A stretch of 64,000 bases of DNA from Agromyces aurantiacus (lineage in GTDB: Bacteria; Actinomycetota; Actinomycetes; Actinomycetales; Microbacteriaceae): positions 992,001 through 1,056,000 of the forward strand of contig NZ_JAFBBW010000001.1 of the NCBI RefSeq assembly GCF_016907355.1, given 5' to 3'. Positions 1-9,124 of the stretch are shown here, piece after piece (position 1 is the stretch's first letter; the number at the start of each line of letters is the position of its first letter). The position numbers and the translations under genes were made by a program. Under the pieces are notes generated by a model. That model had not been told where the DNA came from and searched no databases. It saw only the letters and a program-made list of their open reading frames with translations.

Positions 1-653
1 GGCAGCCACTGCGCGTAGGCGTAGTAGTTGCCCGGCGGCAGCCGGTCGAACTCGCGCGTCACGGTCTCCGAGTCGGCGACGAGCGGACCCGCGGACGAGG
101 TGCCGCCGCCCAGCACCTCGTAACCGTAGACCTCGCCCGGGATGAGTCCGGAGAAGGTGACGGACACGATGCCGTCGCGACCGAGGCTGCAGCTGACGGG
201 CGTCACGGCGACATCGAGGTCGGGGCACGCCCCGACCGTGACCTCCCGCGAGTCGATGTTCGCCCCACCGGTCTCCCGTTCGACCGTGTAGATCACGGTG
301 TATGCGCCCGGAGCAAGCGGGACGTCGGCCTCGAACTCGGTGTCGTCGACGTACGTCGCCTCGTGCACGAACGCGCCCGTGCCGTCGATGATCGTCACGA
401 AGTCCTGGTAGAAGACGAACGGATCGCGCACGACGTAGTGGATCGATCCGAGGCCGCCGTAGGTGGCGCAGTCGGTGACGGTGACCTCGATCGAGGACTC
501 GGTGGGCGGCAGCTCCTCGGCCGACGCGGGCGCCGCGAGCGCGATCCCGACGGCGGCCAGCGCGGCGGCGACGAGGCCGGCGAGCGTGATGCGCCACCGG
601 TGCGCGGTGCCGGTCGAGCGGCTCGGGCCGGCGGTGCGGATGGTGCGGGGCAT
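1..653 (-). CDS. Secreted hypothetical protein, C-terminus outside window
   Basis: The frame is open from an ATG at 653 to the window edge (217 codons). The first ~46 residues form a signal peptide: an Arg-rich start, a hydrophobic stretch around LAGLVAAALAAVGIALA, and an Ala-x-Ala site (PASA|EE). The mature part is acidic and rich in Val, Thr and Tyr, with repeating beta-strand patterns such as GAYTVIYTVERETGG, like Ig-fold or fibronectin-like surface proteins. GAGGGAG lies about 6 nt upstream of the start. No enzyme motif is visible. It is divergent from the ABC exporter gene. Family not identified. Confidence 0.7.
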   Translation of the reverse strand, partial: MPRTIRTAGPSRSTGTAHRWRITLAGLVAAALAAVGIALAAPASAEELPPTESSIEVTVTDCATYGGLGSIHYVVRDPFVFYQDFVTIIDGTGAFVHEATYVDDTEFEADVPLAPGAYTVIYTVERETGGANIDSREVTVGACPDLDVAVTPVSCSLGRDGIVSVTFSGLIPGEVYGYEVLGGGTSSAGPLVADSETVTREFDRLPPGNYYAYAQWL

Positions 654-767
654 GGGCGACTCCCTCGCGCGGGGACGTGAGCTGCGATCACCGTATCCCC
701 GGCACGCTCTCGGCGAACACCCCTCGTTCGGGGAGTCCGGGCCGGCGGCGGTGCCGGAGGGCGCACG

Positions 768-773
768 TAGGGT
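768..773 (+). promoter_or_regulatory. Leaderless -10 element (TAGGGT) of the ABC exporter gene
   Basis: TAGGGT ends 6 nt before the ATG at 780, so transcription would begin at or next to the start codon. The same spacing recurs before many genes in this window. No Shine-Dalgarno sequence lies at a normal distance from this ATG, which supports leaderless initiation. Confidence 0.5.
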
Positions 774-779
774 GAATGC

Positions 780-2729
780 ATGAGCATGCACGGGGGCGGG
801 ATGGGGCCGCCCGGCGCGCGGCCCGCCGTGGCTCGCGGCGGGGGCATGCGCGGCCGGATCTCCAGCGCCGACGAGGCCGCGCAGCGCGCAGAGAACGCCG
901 AGGCGCCGAAGATCCCGCACCTGCTGCGCCGCATCGCCGAGCTGTTCCGGCCGCATCGGGCGGCGCTCACGGTGGTCGTGGTGCTCGTGCTGGTCGGGGC
1001 GGCGCTGAGCGTCATCCCGCCCCTGCTCACCCAGCGCGCGTTCGACGACGCGCTGTTCCCGACCGACGGCTCGGGCGACATCGGCGAGCCGAACCTGACC
1101 GCCCTCAGCTGGATCGTCGGCGCGATGATCGCCGTGTTCGTCGTCTCGGCGCTCCTCGGCGTGTGGCAGACGTTCCTCACGGCGACCATCGGCAACCGGG
1201 TCATGGGCGCGATGCGCGTCCGGCTGTTCAGCCACTTGCAGTCGATGGAGCTCAGCTTCTTCACGCGCACCAAGACCGGCGTCATCCAGTCGCGCCTCCA
1301 GAACGACGTGGGCGGCGTGGCGTCCGTGCTCACCAACACCGTGTCGAGCGTGCTCGGCAACACGGTCACCGTCATCTCGGCGTTCGTGGCGATGCTGCTG
1401 CTCAACTGGCAGCTGACCCTGATCGCGCTCGTCCTGATGCCGTTCATGGTGATCGCGCAGCGGCGCGTGGGCCAGGTGCGGGCGCGCATCGCGGCGAAGA
1501 CGCAGGAGTCGCTCTCGGAGATGACCGCGATCACGCAGGAGACGCTGTCGGTCAGCGGCATCCTGCTCTCGAAGAGCTTCACGCGGCAGAAGAGCGAGAT
1601 CGAGCGCTACGCCGACGAGAACCGCAACCAGATCTCGCTCCAGGTGCGCCAGCAGATGTCGGGGCAGTGGTTCTTCGCGATGGTCTCGATCTTCATGTCG
1701 TCGATCCCGGCGATCGTGTACCTCGTGTCGGGCTGGCTCATCACCGGCGGCGTGTCGGGCATCACGGCGGGCACGATCGTGGCGTTCACCACGGTGCAGG
1801 CGCGCCTGCTGTTCCCGCTCATGGGCCTCATGCGCGTCGCCCTCGACCTGCAGACCTCGAGCGCGCTGTTCGCGCGCATCTTCGAGTACCTCGACCTGAA
1901 GCCGGCGATCACCGACGGCCCCGACGCGCGCGAGGTGCCGGCGGGTGCGGATGCCGCGGGCGAGCCGTCGCTCGGCCGGGTCGAGTTCGACCACGTCTCG
2001 TTCCGGTACCCCGACGCCGACGCCGACCAGCGGCCGACGCTCGACGACGTGTCGTTCACGATCGAGCCGGGCCAGTTCGCCGCCTTCGTCGGACCGAGCG
2101 GCGCGGGCAAGACCACGGTCTCCTACCTCGTGCCGCGCCTGTACGAGGCCTCGAGCGGCACGGTGCGCTTCGCCGGCGTCGACGTGCGCGACCTCTCGCA
2201 GGAGTCGCTCATGTCGCACATCGGCATCGTGAGCCAGGAGACCTACCTCTTCCACGCGTCGATCGCCGAGAACCTCAGGTACGCCAAGCCGGATGCCACG
2301 GACGCCGAGCTCGAGGCCGCCGCGCGCGCCGCGAACATCCACGAGACCATCGCGTCGTTCCCCGAGGGCTACGACACCGTCGTGGGCGAGCGGGGCTACC
2401 GCCTGTCCGGCGGCGAGAAGCAGCGCATCGCGATCGCGCGCGTGCTGCTGAAGGATCCGGCGGTGCTCGTGCTCGACGAGGCGACGAGCGCGCTCGACAC
2501 GATCAGCGAGCGCGTCGTGCAGGCGGCGCTCGACGACGCGTCGCGCGGTCGAACGACGATCGCGATCGCGCACCGGCTGTCGACGGTCGTCGCGGCCGAC
2601 GTCATCTTCGTGATCGTCGCCGGCCGGATCGCCGAGCGCGGCACGCACGCCGAGCTCATCGAGGCCGGCGGGGTCTACGCGTCGCTCTACCGGCAGCAGG
2701 CGGAGCGCCCGGAGGTGGCGACGCGGTAG
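780..2729 (+). CDS. ABC transporter, fused permease and ATPase (type IV exporter half)
   Basis: A 649-residue half-transporter that would work as a dimer in the membrane, exporting an unknown drug or lipid-like substrate. After a cytoplasmic N-terminal ~60 residues comes a six-helix ABC membrane domain (roughly 60-350), then a nucleotide-binding domain. Visible motifs are Walker A GPSGAGKTT at 438-446, signature LSGGEKQRIA from 542, Walker B VLVLDE at 562-567 and the switch His in AIAHRLST. Full length for the family. ATG 780 is chosen because of the leaderless -10 element just upstream; ATG 786 is a possible alternative. It is the only exporter gene here, so a partner half is either absent (homodimer) or elsewhere. 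Substrate cannot be assigned. Confidence 0.9.
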   Translation: MSMHGGGMGPPGARPAVARGGGMRGRISSADEAAQRAENAEAPKIPHLLRRIAELFRPHRAALTVVVVLVLVGAALSVIPPLLTQRAFDDALFPTDGSGDIGEPNLTALSWIVGAMIAVFVVSALLGVWQTFLTATIGNRVMGAMRVRLFSHLQSMELSFFTRTKTGVIQSRLQNDVGGVASVLTNTVSSVLGNTVTVISAFVAMLLLNWQLTLIALVLMPFMVIAQRRVGQVRARIAAKTQESLSEMTAITQETLSVSGILLSKSFTRQKSEIERYADENRNQISLQVRQQMSGQWFFAMVSIFMSSIPAIVYLVSGWLITGGVSGITAGTIVAFTTVQARLLFPLMGLMRVALDLQTSSALFARIFEYLDLKPAITDGPDAREVPAGADAAGEPSLGRVEFDHVSFRYPDADADQRPTLDDVSFTIEPGQFAAFVGPSGAGKTTVSYLVPRLYEASSGTVRFAGVDVRDLSQESLMSHIGIVSQETYLFHASIAENLRYAKPDATDAELEAAARAANIHETIASFPEGYDTVVGERGYRLSGGEKQRIAIARVLLKDPAVLVLDEATSALDTISERVVQAALDDASRGRTTIAIAHRLSTVVAADVIFVIVAGRIAERGTHAELIEAGGVYASLYRQQAERPEVATR

Positions 2730-2738
2730 CGCCGGCGG

Positions 2739-3062
2739 TCACGCCCCTGTGCGCTCGGCGCCCGCGGGTGCGCGCCACTGGTCGCCGGCGGTCGCGGCCA
2801 GCGTCTCGAGCAGTTCGCCGACGCGGTGGTCGGATTCGACCGGGTGCCGCATCGGCAGTTCGACGACGGTGCGGTAGCGGTTGCGGCGGCCGTCCTTCTC
2901 GCGCTGCACGTAGCCGGCCTCGACGAGGTCGGCGATGATGCCCTGCGCCGTGCGTTCGGTGATGCCGACGGCCTCGGCGACCTCGCGGACGCGGATCTCG
3001 GGATCGCGGGCGAGGCAGATGAGCACATGACCGTGATTGGTGAGGAACGTCCACGTGCTCAT
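2739..3062 (-). CDS. Small winged-helix transcriptional regulator divergent from the dab operon
   Basis: A 107-residue protein that is nearly all DNA-binding domain: helices around residues 20-50 (VREVAEAVGITERTAQGIIADLVEAGYV) followed by a beta wing (REKDGRRNRYRTV). This fits the ArsR/MarR-like winged-helix group. The start at 3062 (MSTWTF) has TACGAT (3069-3074 on the plus strand) 6 nt upstream, so it is probably leaderless. It is transcribed away from dabB across an 87-bp gap, so regulation of bicarbonate uptake is a reasonable inference but is not shown by a clear operator. No metal-binding or redox cysteines are visible. Confidence 0.75.
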   Translation of the reverse strand: MSTWTFLTNHGHVLICLARDPEIRVREVAEAVGITERTAQGIIADLVEAGYVQREKDGRRNRYRTVVELPMRHPVESDHRVGELLETLAATAGDQWRAPAGAERTGA

Positions 3063-3112
3063 GGCTTCATCGTACCGGAACCCGATAACCAGAATCAGAT
3101 TACACGAATCAT

Positions 3113-3142
3113 TTGACAGGCGAAGTGTAAAACCGGTAATTT
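3113..3142 (+). promoter_or_regulatory. Promoter of the dabB-dabA-PII operon
   Basis: TTGACA (3113-3118), an 18-bp spacer, then TAATTT (3137-3142), with the ATG of dabB 7 nt further at 3150. This is the best sigma70-type promoter in this part of the window and it predicts a leaderless dabB mRNA. It lies in the same 87-bp gap as the start of the divergent regulator. Confidence 0.6.
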
Positions 3143-3149
3143 GCATCGC

Positions 3150-4625
3150 ATGTCTGAACTCGTGCTCGCCGCCATCGCGGTCCAGGCCGTCGTCGCGGCG
3201 GCCGCGACGATCGCGCTCCGCCGGCCGCCCCGGGCGATCGGCCTCGCCGTCGGCGGATCGGTCGTCGCGTTCGCCCTCGCGACCGCCGCGGTGGTCGACG
3301 CCGCGATCCGCGGCGGCGATCGGGTCGGCCCCGTGCTGCTCGCCTTCGTCCTCGGCGTCGCACTGCTGGTGCAGGCGTTCGGGCGCGGCAACCTGCGCGG
3401 CGATCCGGCCGCGGGGCGCTTCGCGGCGCTCGCGGCCTGGCTCGCCGCCGCGTCGGGGGCGGCGGCGTCGGCGCTCGACCTGCTCGCGATCGCCGCCGCC
3501 TGGACCGCGGGTACCGTGACCGTGATACTCCTCCTCGGCCACGCCGGCCGCTGGGAGCAGGCGCGGGTCGCACGTCGCCGGGCGGCGGCCGCGCTCCTCG
3601 TCGGCGACGCCGGCCTGTGGCTCGCGGTGGCGGCCGTCCAGCTCGATCGAGGCGACCTCGGCCTCTCGGCGCTCGGCGGCGTGACGCCCGCGACGGCCGC
3701 GATCGCCGGCACGGGCGTCGCGCTCGCCGCACTCTCGCGCGCCGCCTCCATCCCCTTCCACGGCTGGCTGCCCGCGTCGCTCGCGGCGCCGACCCCGGTC
3801 TCGGCGCTGCTGCACGCGGGCTTCGTGAATGCGGGCGCCGTGCTCCTCCTGCGCACCTCCGACCTGCCGAGCCCCGTCGCCGGCGTGATCGTCGGGGCGT
3901 GCGGCGCGCTCACCGTGGTCGTCGCCGGCGCCGCGATGCTCACGCGGCCCGACGTGAAGGGCCGACTCGTGCACTCGACCGCCGCCCAGATGGGGTTCAT
4001 GCTCGTGGCCTGCGCCATCGGCGCGTGGGCCTTGGCACTCTTCCACGTCATGGCGCACGGCCTGTTCAAGGCCGCATCCTTCCTCGGCTCCGGCACCGTC
4101 GCATCCGCGCACGCCACGGGTCGATCGCCTGCGCCGGCGACCTCGACGGGTGCGTGGCGCCGTCTCGGCCGGCCGGCCGCGATCGTGCTCACGGCCCTCG
4201 CGCCCGTGGTCGCCGCCGTGCAGACGGGTGGACTCTCGACCGCCTCGGCGGCGATGCTGCTCTTCACCGCGCTCGCCGTCGGGGTGGCGGCGGCCGCCGC
4301 GCTCGGCGCATCGTCCGCCGGCGGAGGTCGTGCCTCCCTCCTGGCGGTCGCCGCCGCCGGGGTGGGCGTCGCGTACGTGCTCGTCGCGCACGCGTTCGAC
4401 GTCTGGCTCCGACTCGACGCCGGACCCGGGGCGGTGACGTGGCTGCTCGTGCCCGCGCTCGCGCTGGCCCTGGGCCTCGTGGCCCTCCTCGCCCGAGGGC
4501 GCGGCGCCCTCGCCGACACCGCCTACGCCTTCGCGCTCGGCTGGGCGCGGCCACCCATCCCGGCCCGGCGGTCCGATCCGGGCCTGTCCGCCACCGTCCC
4601 CTCCGAATACGGGAGCCGCGCATGA
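3150..4625 (+). CDS. dabB: DabB-type proton-translocating membrane subunit (NuoL/MrpA-like)
   Basis: A 491-residue integral membrane protein of the proton-conducting antiporter family (NuoL/MrpA-like). In DAB inorganic-carbon pumps this subunit supplies proton flow that drives the partner DabA to hydrate CO2 to bicarbonate in the cytoplasm. Visible family landmarks are SIPFHGWLPASLAAPTPVSALLHA, with the conserved His and Pro-rich loop, then HSTAAQMGFML and the FHVMAHGLFKAASFLGSG helix. Hydrophobic Ala/Leu/Val helices run over most of the length. ATG 3150 follows a strong promoter; an in-frame TTG at 3141 is less likely. Its TGA overlaps the dabA ATG (ATGA), which indicates coupled translation. 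The next gene, with DabA metal ligands, distinguishes it from a respiratory complex I subunit. Confidence 0.87.
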   Translation: MSELVLAAIAVQAVVAAAATIALRRPPRAIGLAVGGSVVAFALATAAVVDAAIRGGDRVGPVLLAFVLGVALLVQAFGRGNLRGDPAAGRFAALAAWLAAASGAAASALDLLAIAAAWTAGTVTVILLLGHAGRWEQARVARRRAAAALLVGDAGLWLAVAAVQLDRGDLGLSALGGVTPATAAIAGTGVALAALSRAASIPFHGWLPASLAAPTPVSALLHAGFVNAGAVLLLRTSDLPSPVAGVIVGACGALTVVVAGAAMLTRPDVKGRLVHSTAAQMGFMLVACAIGAWALALFHVMAHGLFKAASFLGSGTVASAHATGRSPAPATSTGAWRRLGRPAAIVLTALAPVVAAVQTGGLSTASAAMLLFTALAVGVAAAAALGASSAGGGRASLLAVAAAGVGVAYVLVAHAFDVWLRLDAGPGAVTWLLVPALALALGLVALLARGRGALADTAYAFALGWARPPIPARRSDPGLSATVPSEYGSRA

Positions 4626-7318
4626 ACGACCACCGCCGTCCGACCGAGACCCGCGGACCCGGTGCACCGGGCGACACCCGCGAGGGACGCGCCGCCGTCA
4701 TCCGCGGCATGATCGCGGCCGCCGACCGCGTCGTCGCGCCGCATCGCCCGCTCACCGCGTTCATCGCCCGGAACCCGCTCGCGGGCTACGAACGGTGGAC
4801 GTTCGACGAGGCCGCGGAACGGGCGGCCCGGGAGCACGGGACGCGCCTGACCCTCGACGAGGCCGGGTTCCGATGCCGCCACGCCGCCGGCGAGATCACC
4901 GCGGACGACCTGCGCGCGGCCCTCGAACGGCACGTCTCGGAGGCGCGCGACCGGTCGCGTCGGTCGCCGAGCCCCGGACGGCACGGGCTCGCCGTCGCCG
5001 ACATCCTGCTCGCCGACCTCCTCGACGCCCCCGTCGCCGGTGGGCCGGAGCGCACGATGCACACGCCGTCCGCGCTCGCGGCGCCGCGCACGGCGGCCCG
5101 CGTCGACGACCTGGTCCTGCGCTGGACCACGGCGTACCTCGGGGCCGAGCACGTCGCGTGGTCGCCGTGGCGCGACGAGGCCTTCTGGCCGGGGTGGCGC
5201 AGGCTCGCCTCGCGCGACCCGATGGTGCCGCGCCACGTTCGCCGCGGCATCCGATCGCTCGGTGCCGACCCCGAGGATGCCGTCGCCGACGCGCTCGCGC
5301 ACTGGCGGCTGCTCGGCGACGACGCCGATCGCTTCCTCCGCGCCGAGATCGCCGCGCTACCCGGGCTCGCGGGGCACGTCGCCGACGCCGCCGAGGCGGG
5401 GCGCGGCATCGACCTCGTCGACCTCATCGCGGTGAGGGTCACGTACGAGCGGCTCCTCGTGCGACCGGGCGTGGTCGTCGATCCGGGTGCGGCGGTCGCC
5501 GCGCCGTCGTCGCCCCGGCCCGAGCAGTCCCGGGTCGACGCGGTGCTCCGCCGGCTCGGCCTCCCCGAGGAGGATGCGACGGCGCGCGCGACCGTCGGCC
5601 GGGTGCTCGGCCTCGTGCGACCCGAGGAACGCGTGCTCATCTGGCAGGAGGCGCTCGACCGCAGTGCCGCGCGGCGGCTCGCACCCCCGCGGACGCGCGC
5701 CCGGCAGGAGTCCGACGCCGGTGCGCCCGCGTCGGCGTCGGAGCGTGCGCTCGCGCAGGCGGTCTTCTGCATCGACCCTCGATCCGAGGGGCTGCGCCGC
5801 GCCCTCGAGCACGAGGCGGATGGTCGAGGACGCGGCGTCGAGACCCTCGGGTTCGCCGGGTTCTTCGCGGTGCCGATGCGCTGGCACGACCTCGACGGCA
5901 GCGACCCGACCGCCGCATGCCCGGTGCTGCTCGCGCCGCGCCGCGACGTCGGCGAGCGCGCGGCCGACACCGCGGGCGCCGCGCGCTACACGGCTCGGCT
6001 GCGCGCGGGCGCCGCGGCTGCCGGCGTCGTCTCGCGCGCCAAGAACTCGACGCTCGCCCCGTACGCGCTCGCCGAGACCGCAGGGTGGGCCATGGGCGTC
6101 GGGGCCGCGCTGCGCACCGGCGCTCCGCTCGGGTGGGCGCGCGTCGCCGATGCCTGGCGCGCTCGGTCGGCGCGGCCGGCCACGCGCGTCGATGCCGACG
6201 CGGTCTTCGCCGTGGACGAGCGCGTCGCCTACGCCGAGGCGGCCCTTCGGATGATGGGCCTCGTCGACGGGTTCGCGCGCGTCGTGCTCCTCGCGGGCCA
6301 CGGCGCCGACACGGTCAACAACCCGTTCGCCTCGGCGCTGCACTGCGGAGCGTGCGGCGGGCATCGCGGCGGGCCGAACGCGCGCGCGGCCGCCGCGCTG
6401 CTGAACGACCCCGGGACGCGCGCCGGCCTCGCGGGTCGCGGCATCCGCATCCCCGAGGACACCGTGTTCGTGGCGGTCGAGCACGAGACCGTGAGCGACC
6501 GGGTCGAGGTGTGCGAGCCGTGGTCGGTGCCCGGGTCGCACCTCGCTGACCTCGCCGAGCTCGAGGCGCTGCTCGCCGGGGCGCGTGCCCGCTCGGTCCG
6601 CGAGCGCCTCGCGGCACTGCCGGGCGCTCCGGCCGGCGGTGCCGACGTCCTGCAGGCCGACGCCGACCGGCGTGCCGCCGACTGGTCCGAGTCGTACCCG
6701 GAGTGGGGGCTCGCGGGAAACGCGGCCCTCGTGGTCGCGCCGCGGCGCGAGACCAGGGGGCTCGACCTCGGTCGCCGGGCCTTCCTGCACAGCTACGACC
6801 CCGAGGCCGATCCGGATGGCGCGGCCCTCGAGACCATCCTCACGGCGCCGATGATCGTGGCCCAGTGGATCAACGCCCAGTACCTCGCCTCGACGGTCGA
6901 GCCCGATCGCTGGGGCGCCGGACCGAAGCCCCTCGTCAACGTGGTCGGCGACGTCGCGGTGCAGGCCGGGTACGGCGGCGACCTGCGCACGGGCCTGCCG
7001 TGGCAGTCCGTGGGCGTCGGACGCAGCGCCGTGCACGACCCCGTGCGACTGCAGGTGTTCGTGCAGGCCCCGATCGGCCGGATCTGCGCGATCGTCGACC
7101 GGTCGAGCCTCGTGCGCGGCCTGCTGGACGGCGAGTGGATCGCGTTGCGGGCTCGCGAGCACGCGTCGGATCCCTGGCTCCGTTACGGCCCGCTCGGCTG
7201 GTCGCGCGACGGCATCGGCGAGCCGGGCGCATCCGCTCGCTCGGCCGACCGCGACCCTGCCGACGCCCGAGCCGCATCCCCGAACCGCACCGCTCAGCCC
7301 ATGGAGGAACGTCGATGA
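4622..7318 (+). CDS. dabA: DabA (DUF2309) inorganic carbon pump subunit
   Basis: An 898-residue protein of the UPF0753/DUF2309 family, the cytoplasmic beta-carbonic-anhydrase-like half of the DAB bicarbonate accumulation complex. The zinc site characterised in Halothiobacillus DabA (Cys, Asp, His, Cys) is intact: C383 and D385 in VFCIDPRSEG, H560 in AGHGADTVNNP and C575 in LHCGACGGHRGG. The Cys-x-Asp and the 15-residue His-Cys spacing match the known protein. The N-terminus has the family pattern (PHRPLTAFIARNPLAGYE). ATGA overlaps on both sides tie it to dabB and the PII-like gene. The organism otherwise looks heterotrophic, so bicarbonate for carboxylases rather than CO2 fixation is the likely use (inference). 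Confidence 0.93.
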   Translation: MNDHRRPTETRGPGAPGDTREGRAAVIRGMIAAADRVVAPHRPLTAFIARNPLAGYERWTFDEAAERAAREHGTRLTLDEAGFRCRHAAGEITADDLRAALERHVSEARDRSRRSPSPGRHGLAVADILLADLLDAPVAGGPERTMHTPSALAAPRTAARVDDLVLRWTTAYLGAEHVAWSPWRDEAFWPGWRRLASRDPMVPRHVRRGIRSLGADPEDAVADALAHWRLLGDDADRFLRAEIAALPGLAGHVADAAEAGRGIDLVDLIAVRVTYERLLVRPGVVVDPGAAVAAPSSPRPEQSRVDAVLRRLGLPEEDATARATVGRVLGLVRPEERVLIWQEALDRSAARRLAPPRTRARQESDAGAPASASERALAQAVFCIDPRSEGLRRALEHEADGRGRGVETLGFAGFFAVPMRWHDLDGSDPTAACPVLLAPRRDVGERAADTAGAARYTARLRAGAAAAGVVSRAKNSTLAPYALAETAGWAMGVGAALRTGAPLGWARVADAWRARSARPATRVDADAVFAVDERVAYAEAALRMMGLVDGFARVVLLAGHGADTVNNPFASALHCGACGGHRGGPNARAAAALLNDPGTRAGLAGRGIRIPEDTVFVAVEHETVSDRVEVCEPWSVPGSHLADLAELEALLAGARARSVRERLAALPGAPAGGADVLQADADRRAADWSESYPEWGLAGNAALVVAPRRETRGLDLGRRAFLHSYDPEADPDGAALETILTAPMIVAQWINAQYLASTVEPDRWGAGPKPLVNVVGDVAVQAGYGGDLRTGLPWQSVGVGRSAVHDPVRLQVFVQAPIGRICAIVDRSSLVRGLLDGEWIALRAREHASDPWLRYGPLGWSRDGIGEPGASARSADRDPADARAASPNRTAQPMEERR

Positions 7319-7638
7319 ACATCGAAGGCCTGACGCCGATGACGAAGATCGAGCTCGTCATCCCCACCACCGAAGTCGACGCCGTCGCCGCGCTCATGCG
7401 GTCGGTCGGCGCGACCGGGTACACCTCGCTCGGCGGCGTGTCCGGGGTCGGCCATCACGGCGCCCACGGCGGGCGCATGCTGTTCAACGATCGCGACGCG
7501 CTCACGCTGCTCATCACGGTCGTGCCCGCCGAGCGCGCCGCGACCATCGTCGCGGGGCTCCGGCCGGTGCTTGACGCGGGATCGGGCGTGATGTTCGTCA
7601 CGGAGACGGCTGTCAGCCGGCCCGAGTACTTCCGCTGA
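7315..7638 (+). CDS. PII-like (DUF190/SbtB-type) regulator linked to DAB uptake
   Basis: A 107-residue protein with the PII-like ferredoxin fold pattern: N-terminal strand MTKIELVIPTTEVDAVAALMRSVGATGYT, a Gly/His-rich flexible loop (GGVSGVGHHGAHGG, about residues 40-54) in place of the T-loop, then LTLLITVVPAERAATIVAGL. PII-like trimers beside bicarbonate transporters (SbtB, CPII) bind nucleotides or bicarbonate and control uptake; a similar role for the dabAB complex is inferred. It overlaps dabA by ATGA. The His-rich loop is unusual and could bind a metal. Exact ligand not predictable. Confidence 0.82.
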   Translation: MNIEGLTPMTKIELVIPTTEVDAVAALMRSVGATGYTSLGGVSGVGHHGAHGGRMLFNDRDALTLLITVVPAERAATIVAGLRPVLDAGSGVMFVTETAVSRPEYFR

Positions 7639-7683
7639 CGCGAGGCGCGACCCGGAACTCGTGGCCCGCGACCTGCGACGCGC

Positions 7684-8349
7684 TCACGAGCGCTCGGCGA
7701 GCATGTCCTCCATGAGCGCGATCTCGGACTGCTGGCTCGAGACGATCGACTCGGCGAGCGACACGACGACCGGGTAGTCGGACCGGTCGAGCGCGGCCTC
7801 GGCCATCTCGACCGCACCGGCGTGGTGCGCGATCATGAGCTCGAGGAACCGGCGCTCGGCCTCGACGCCGTCGAGCGAGCGCAGCTCCTCGACCTGCGCG
7901 GGCGTCGCGAGCCCGGGCATCGGCTCGCCGGGCGCGTGACCCGACGCGTCGGCCTCGCCGACGCCCGCCCCGTGGCCGTCGTGCCCGCCGCCGCCCTCGG
8001 CCGGCCCGGTCATCCAGGCCATGGACGGCTCCGAACCGAACTGCGGCAGCCCCCACTCGGCGAGCCAGCCGTACATCTGACCGGCCTGCTGCGCCTGGGT
8101 CGTGGCGATGTCGTAGGCGAGCAGGCGCACGTCGGGGTCGTCGGTCGCGTCGCGCACGATCATCGCGAGCTCGACGCCCTGATGGTGGTGCACCTGCATG
8201 TCGCGCGCGAACCCGGCCTCGACGCTCGCGTCGGTCGGGGTCGGGTCGCCGAGCGTCGACAGCCGCCCGATCGAGAACGCGATCGCGCCCACGGCCAGCA
8301 GCGCCACGCCGGCCGCGAGCACGATCGCCCAGCGGGCGGGGCGCGTCAC
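7684..8349 (-). CDS. DUF305 family membrane-anchored protein
   Basis: A 221-residue protein with one N-terminal transmembrane segment (WAIVLAAGVALLAVGAIAF) and an extracytoplasmic DUF305 ferritin-like region. The two-fold pattern of the family is clear: QVHHHQGVELAMIV near residue 50 and MIAHHAGAVEMAEAAL near residue 175, each with His-His before a helix. Between them is a His/Gly-rich linker (GGGGHDGHGAG). DUF305 proteins occur with copper or other metal handling genes, but the function is not established. GTG 8349 is chosen because it overlaps the preceding stop (GTGA), so the two genes are translationally coupled. Confidence 0.88.
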   Translation of the reverse strand: MTRPARWAIVLAAGVALLAVGAIAFSIGRLSTLGDPTPTDASVEAGFARDMQVHHHQGVELAMIVRDATDDPDVRLLAYDIATTQAQQAGQMYGWLAEWGLPQFGSEPSMAWMTGPAEGGGGHDGHGAGVGEADASGHAPGEPMPGLATPAQVEELRSLDGVEAERRFLELMIAHHAGAVEMAEAALDRSDYPVVVSLAESIVSSQQSEIALMEDMLAERS

Positions 8350-9017
8350 GCCACCTTGCCCGGGCCGTCGATCGCGCCCGTGCACGCGGCGCCGGGCTCG
8401 GGCACGTCCTGGCTCAGCCAGTACTCCTCGAGGAACGCGGCGATGCGCTCGTCGCCGGCGTCGTCGACCTGCAGCTGGGAGTTCCATCCGCTCAGCACGA
8501 TGGGCGCGGGCAGGCCCTCGAAGGGGGAGAGGATCACGTAGGTCGACGGCAGCTTCGACCTGAGCGTCGACACCTCGTCGTCGGTGAGCGCCTCGGGGTC
8601 GTAGGTGACCCAGACCGCGCCGTGCTCGAGCGAGTGCACGGCGTTCTCGTTCGGCACCGGCTCCTCGTACACGCCGCAGTTCAGCCACGCCGGGTTGTGC
8701 CGGCCGCCCGCGGGCGGGGTCTGCGGGTAGTCGACGGCGCCCTCCACGTGCTCGGAGACGTTCTCGAAGGTCTCGACGCCCTCGACCGACGCGCCCGTTC
8801 CGCCGGCGCTGTAGGTCGCAGGTCGCGGCGTGAGCACGATCGAGGTCACGACGAGCGCGACGATGGCGACGCCGACCCCGACCGAGCTCCAGATCGCGAT
8901 GCGGCGGTTGCGACGCATCCGCGCCTCGCGCTTCTTGAACTCCTCGAGCTTGCGTTCGCGCTCGATCGCGCGCTGCTGCTTGACGGTCGGCTTCTGTCCG
9001 GGCGGGGGCGTGGTCAC
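8346..9017 (-). CDS. DUF3105 family membrane-anchored protein
   Basis: A 223-residue protein: a charged, probably coiled-coil cytoplasmic N-terminus (KQQRAIERERKLEEFKKREARMRRN), a transmembrane helix (VGVGVAIVALVVTSIVL) and an extracytoplasmic DUF3105 domain. The family signature is present: YPQTPPAGGRHNPAWLNCG, then NENAVHSLEHGAVWVTY. GTG 9017 is used because AGGAAGG lies 8 nt upstream. DUF3105 and DUF305 genes are often neighbours in actinobacteria, as here. The conserved His and Cys suggest metal or redox chemistry outside the membrane, but no role is proven. Confidence 0.87.
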   Translation of the reverse strand: MTTPPPGQKPTVKQQRAIERERKLEEFKKREARMRRNRRIAIWSSVGVGVAIVALVVTSIVLTPRPATYSAGGTGASVEGVETFENVSEHVEGAVDYPQTPPAGGRHNPAWLNCGVYEEPVPNENAVHSLEHGAVWVTYDPEALTDDEVSTLRSKLPSTYVILSPFEGLPAPIVLSGWNSQLQVDDAGDERIAAFLEEYWLSQDVPEPGAACTGAIDGPGKVA

Positions 9018-9124
9018 GTGCGGGGCCTTCCTGGCGACGGGGGACTCGGTCCATCCAAACGCATCGGACTGGGAGAACGCCACGACGCGCAGGCAGCGCC
9101 CGCCACGCGGCATCCGTCACCCGC

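Noticed and set aside
2739..4667. Long minus-strand frame antisense to dabB that ends with the real regulator
   Set aside because: Only the last 107 codons (from 3062) form a recognisable protein; the upstream part is Arg/Gly/Glu-rich shadow of dabB.
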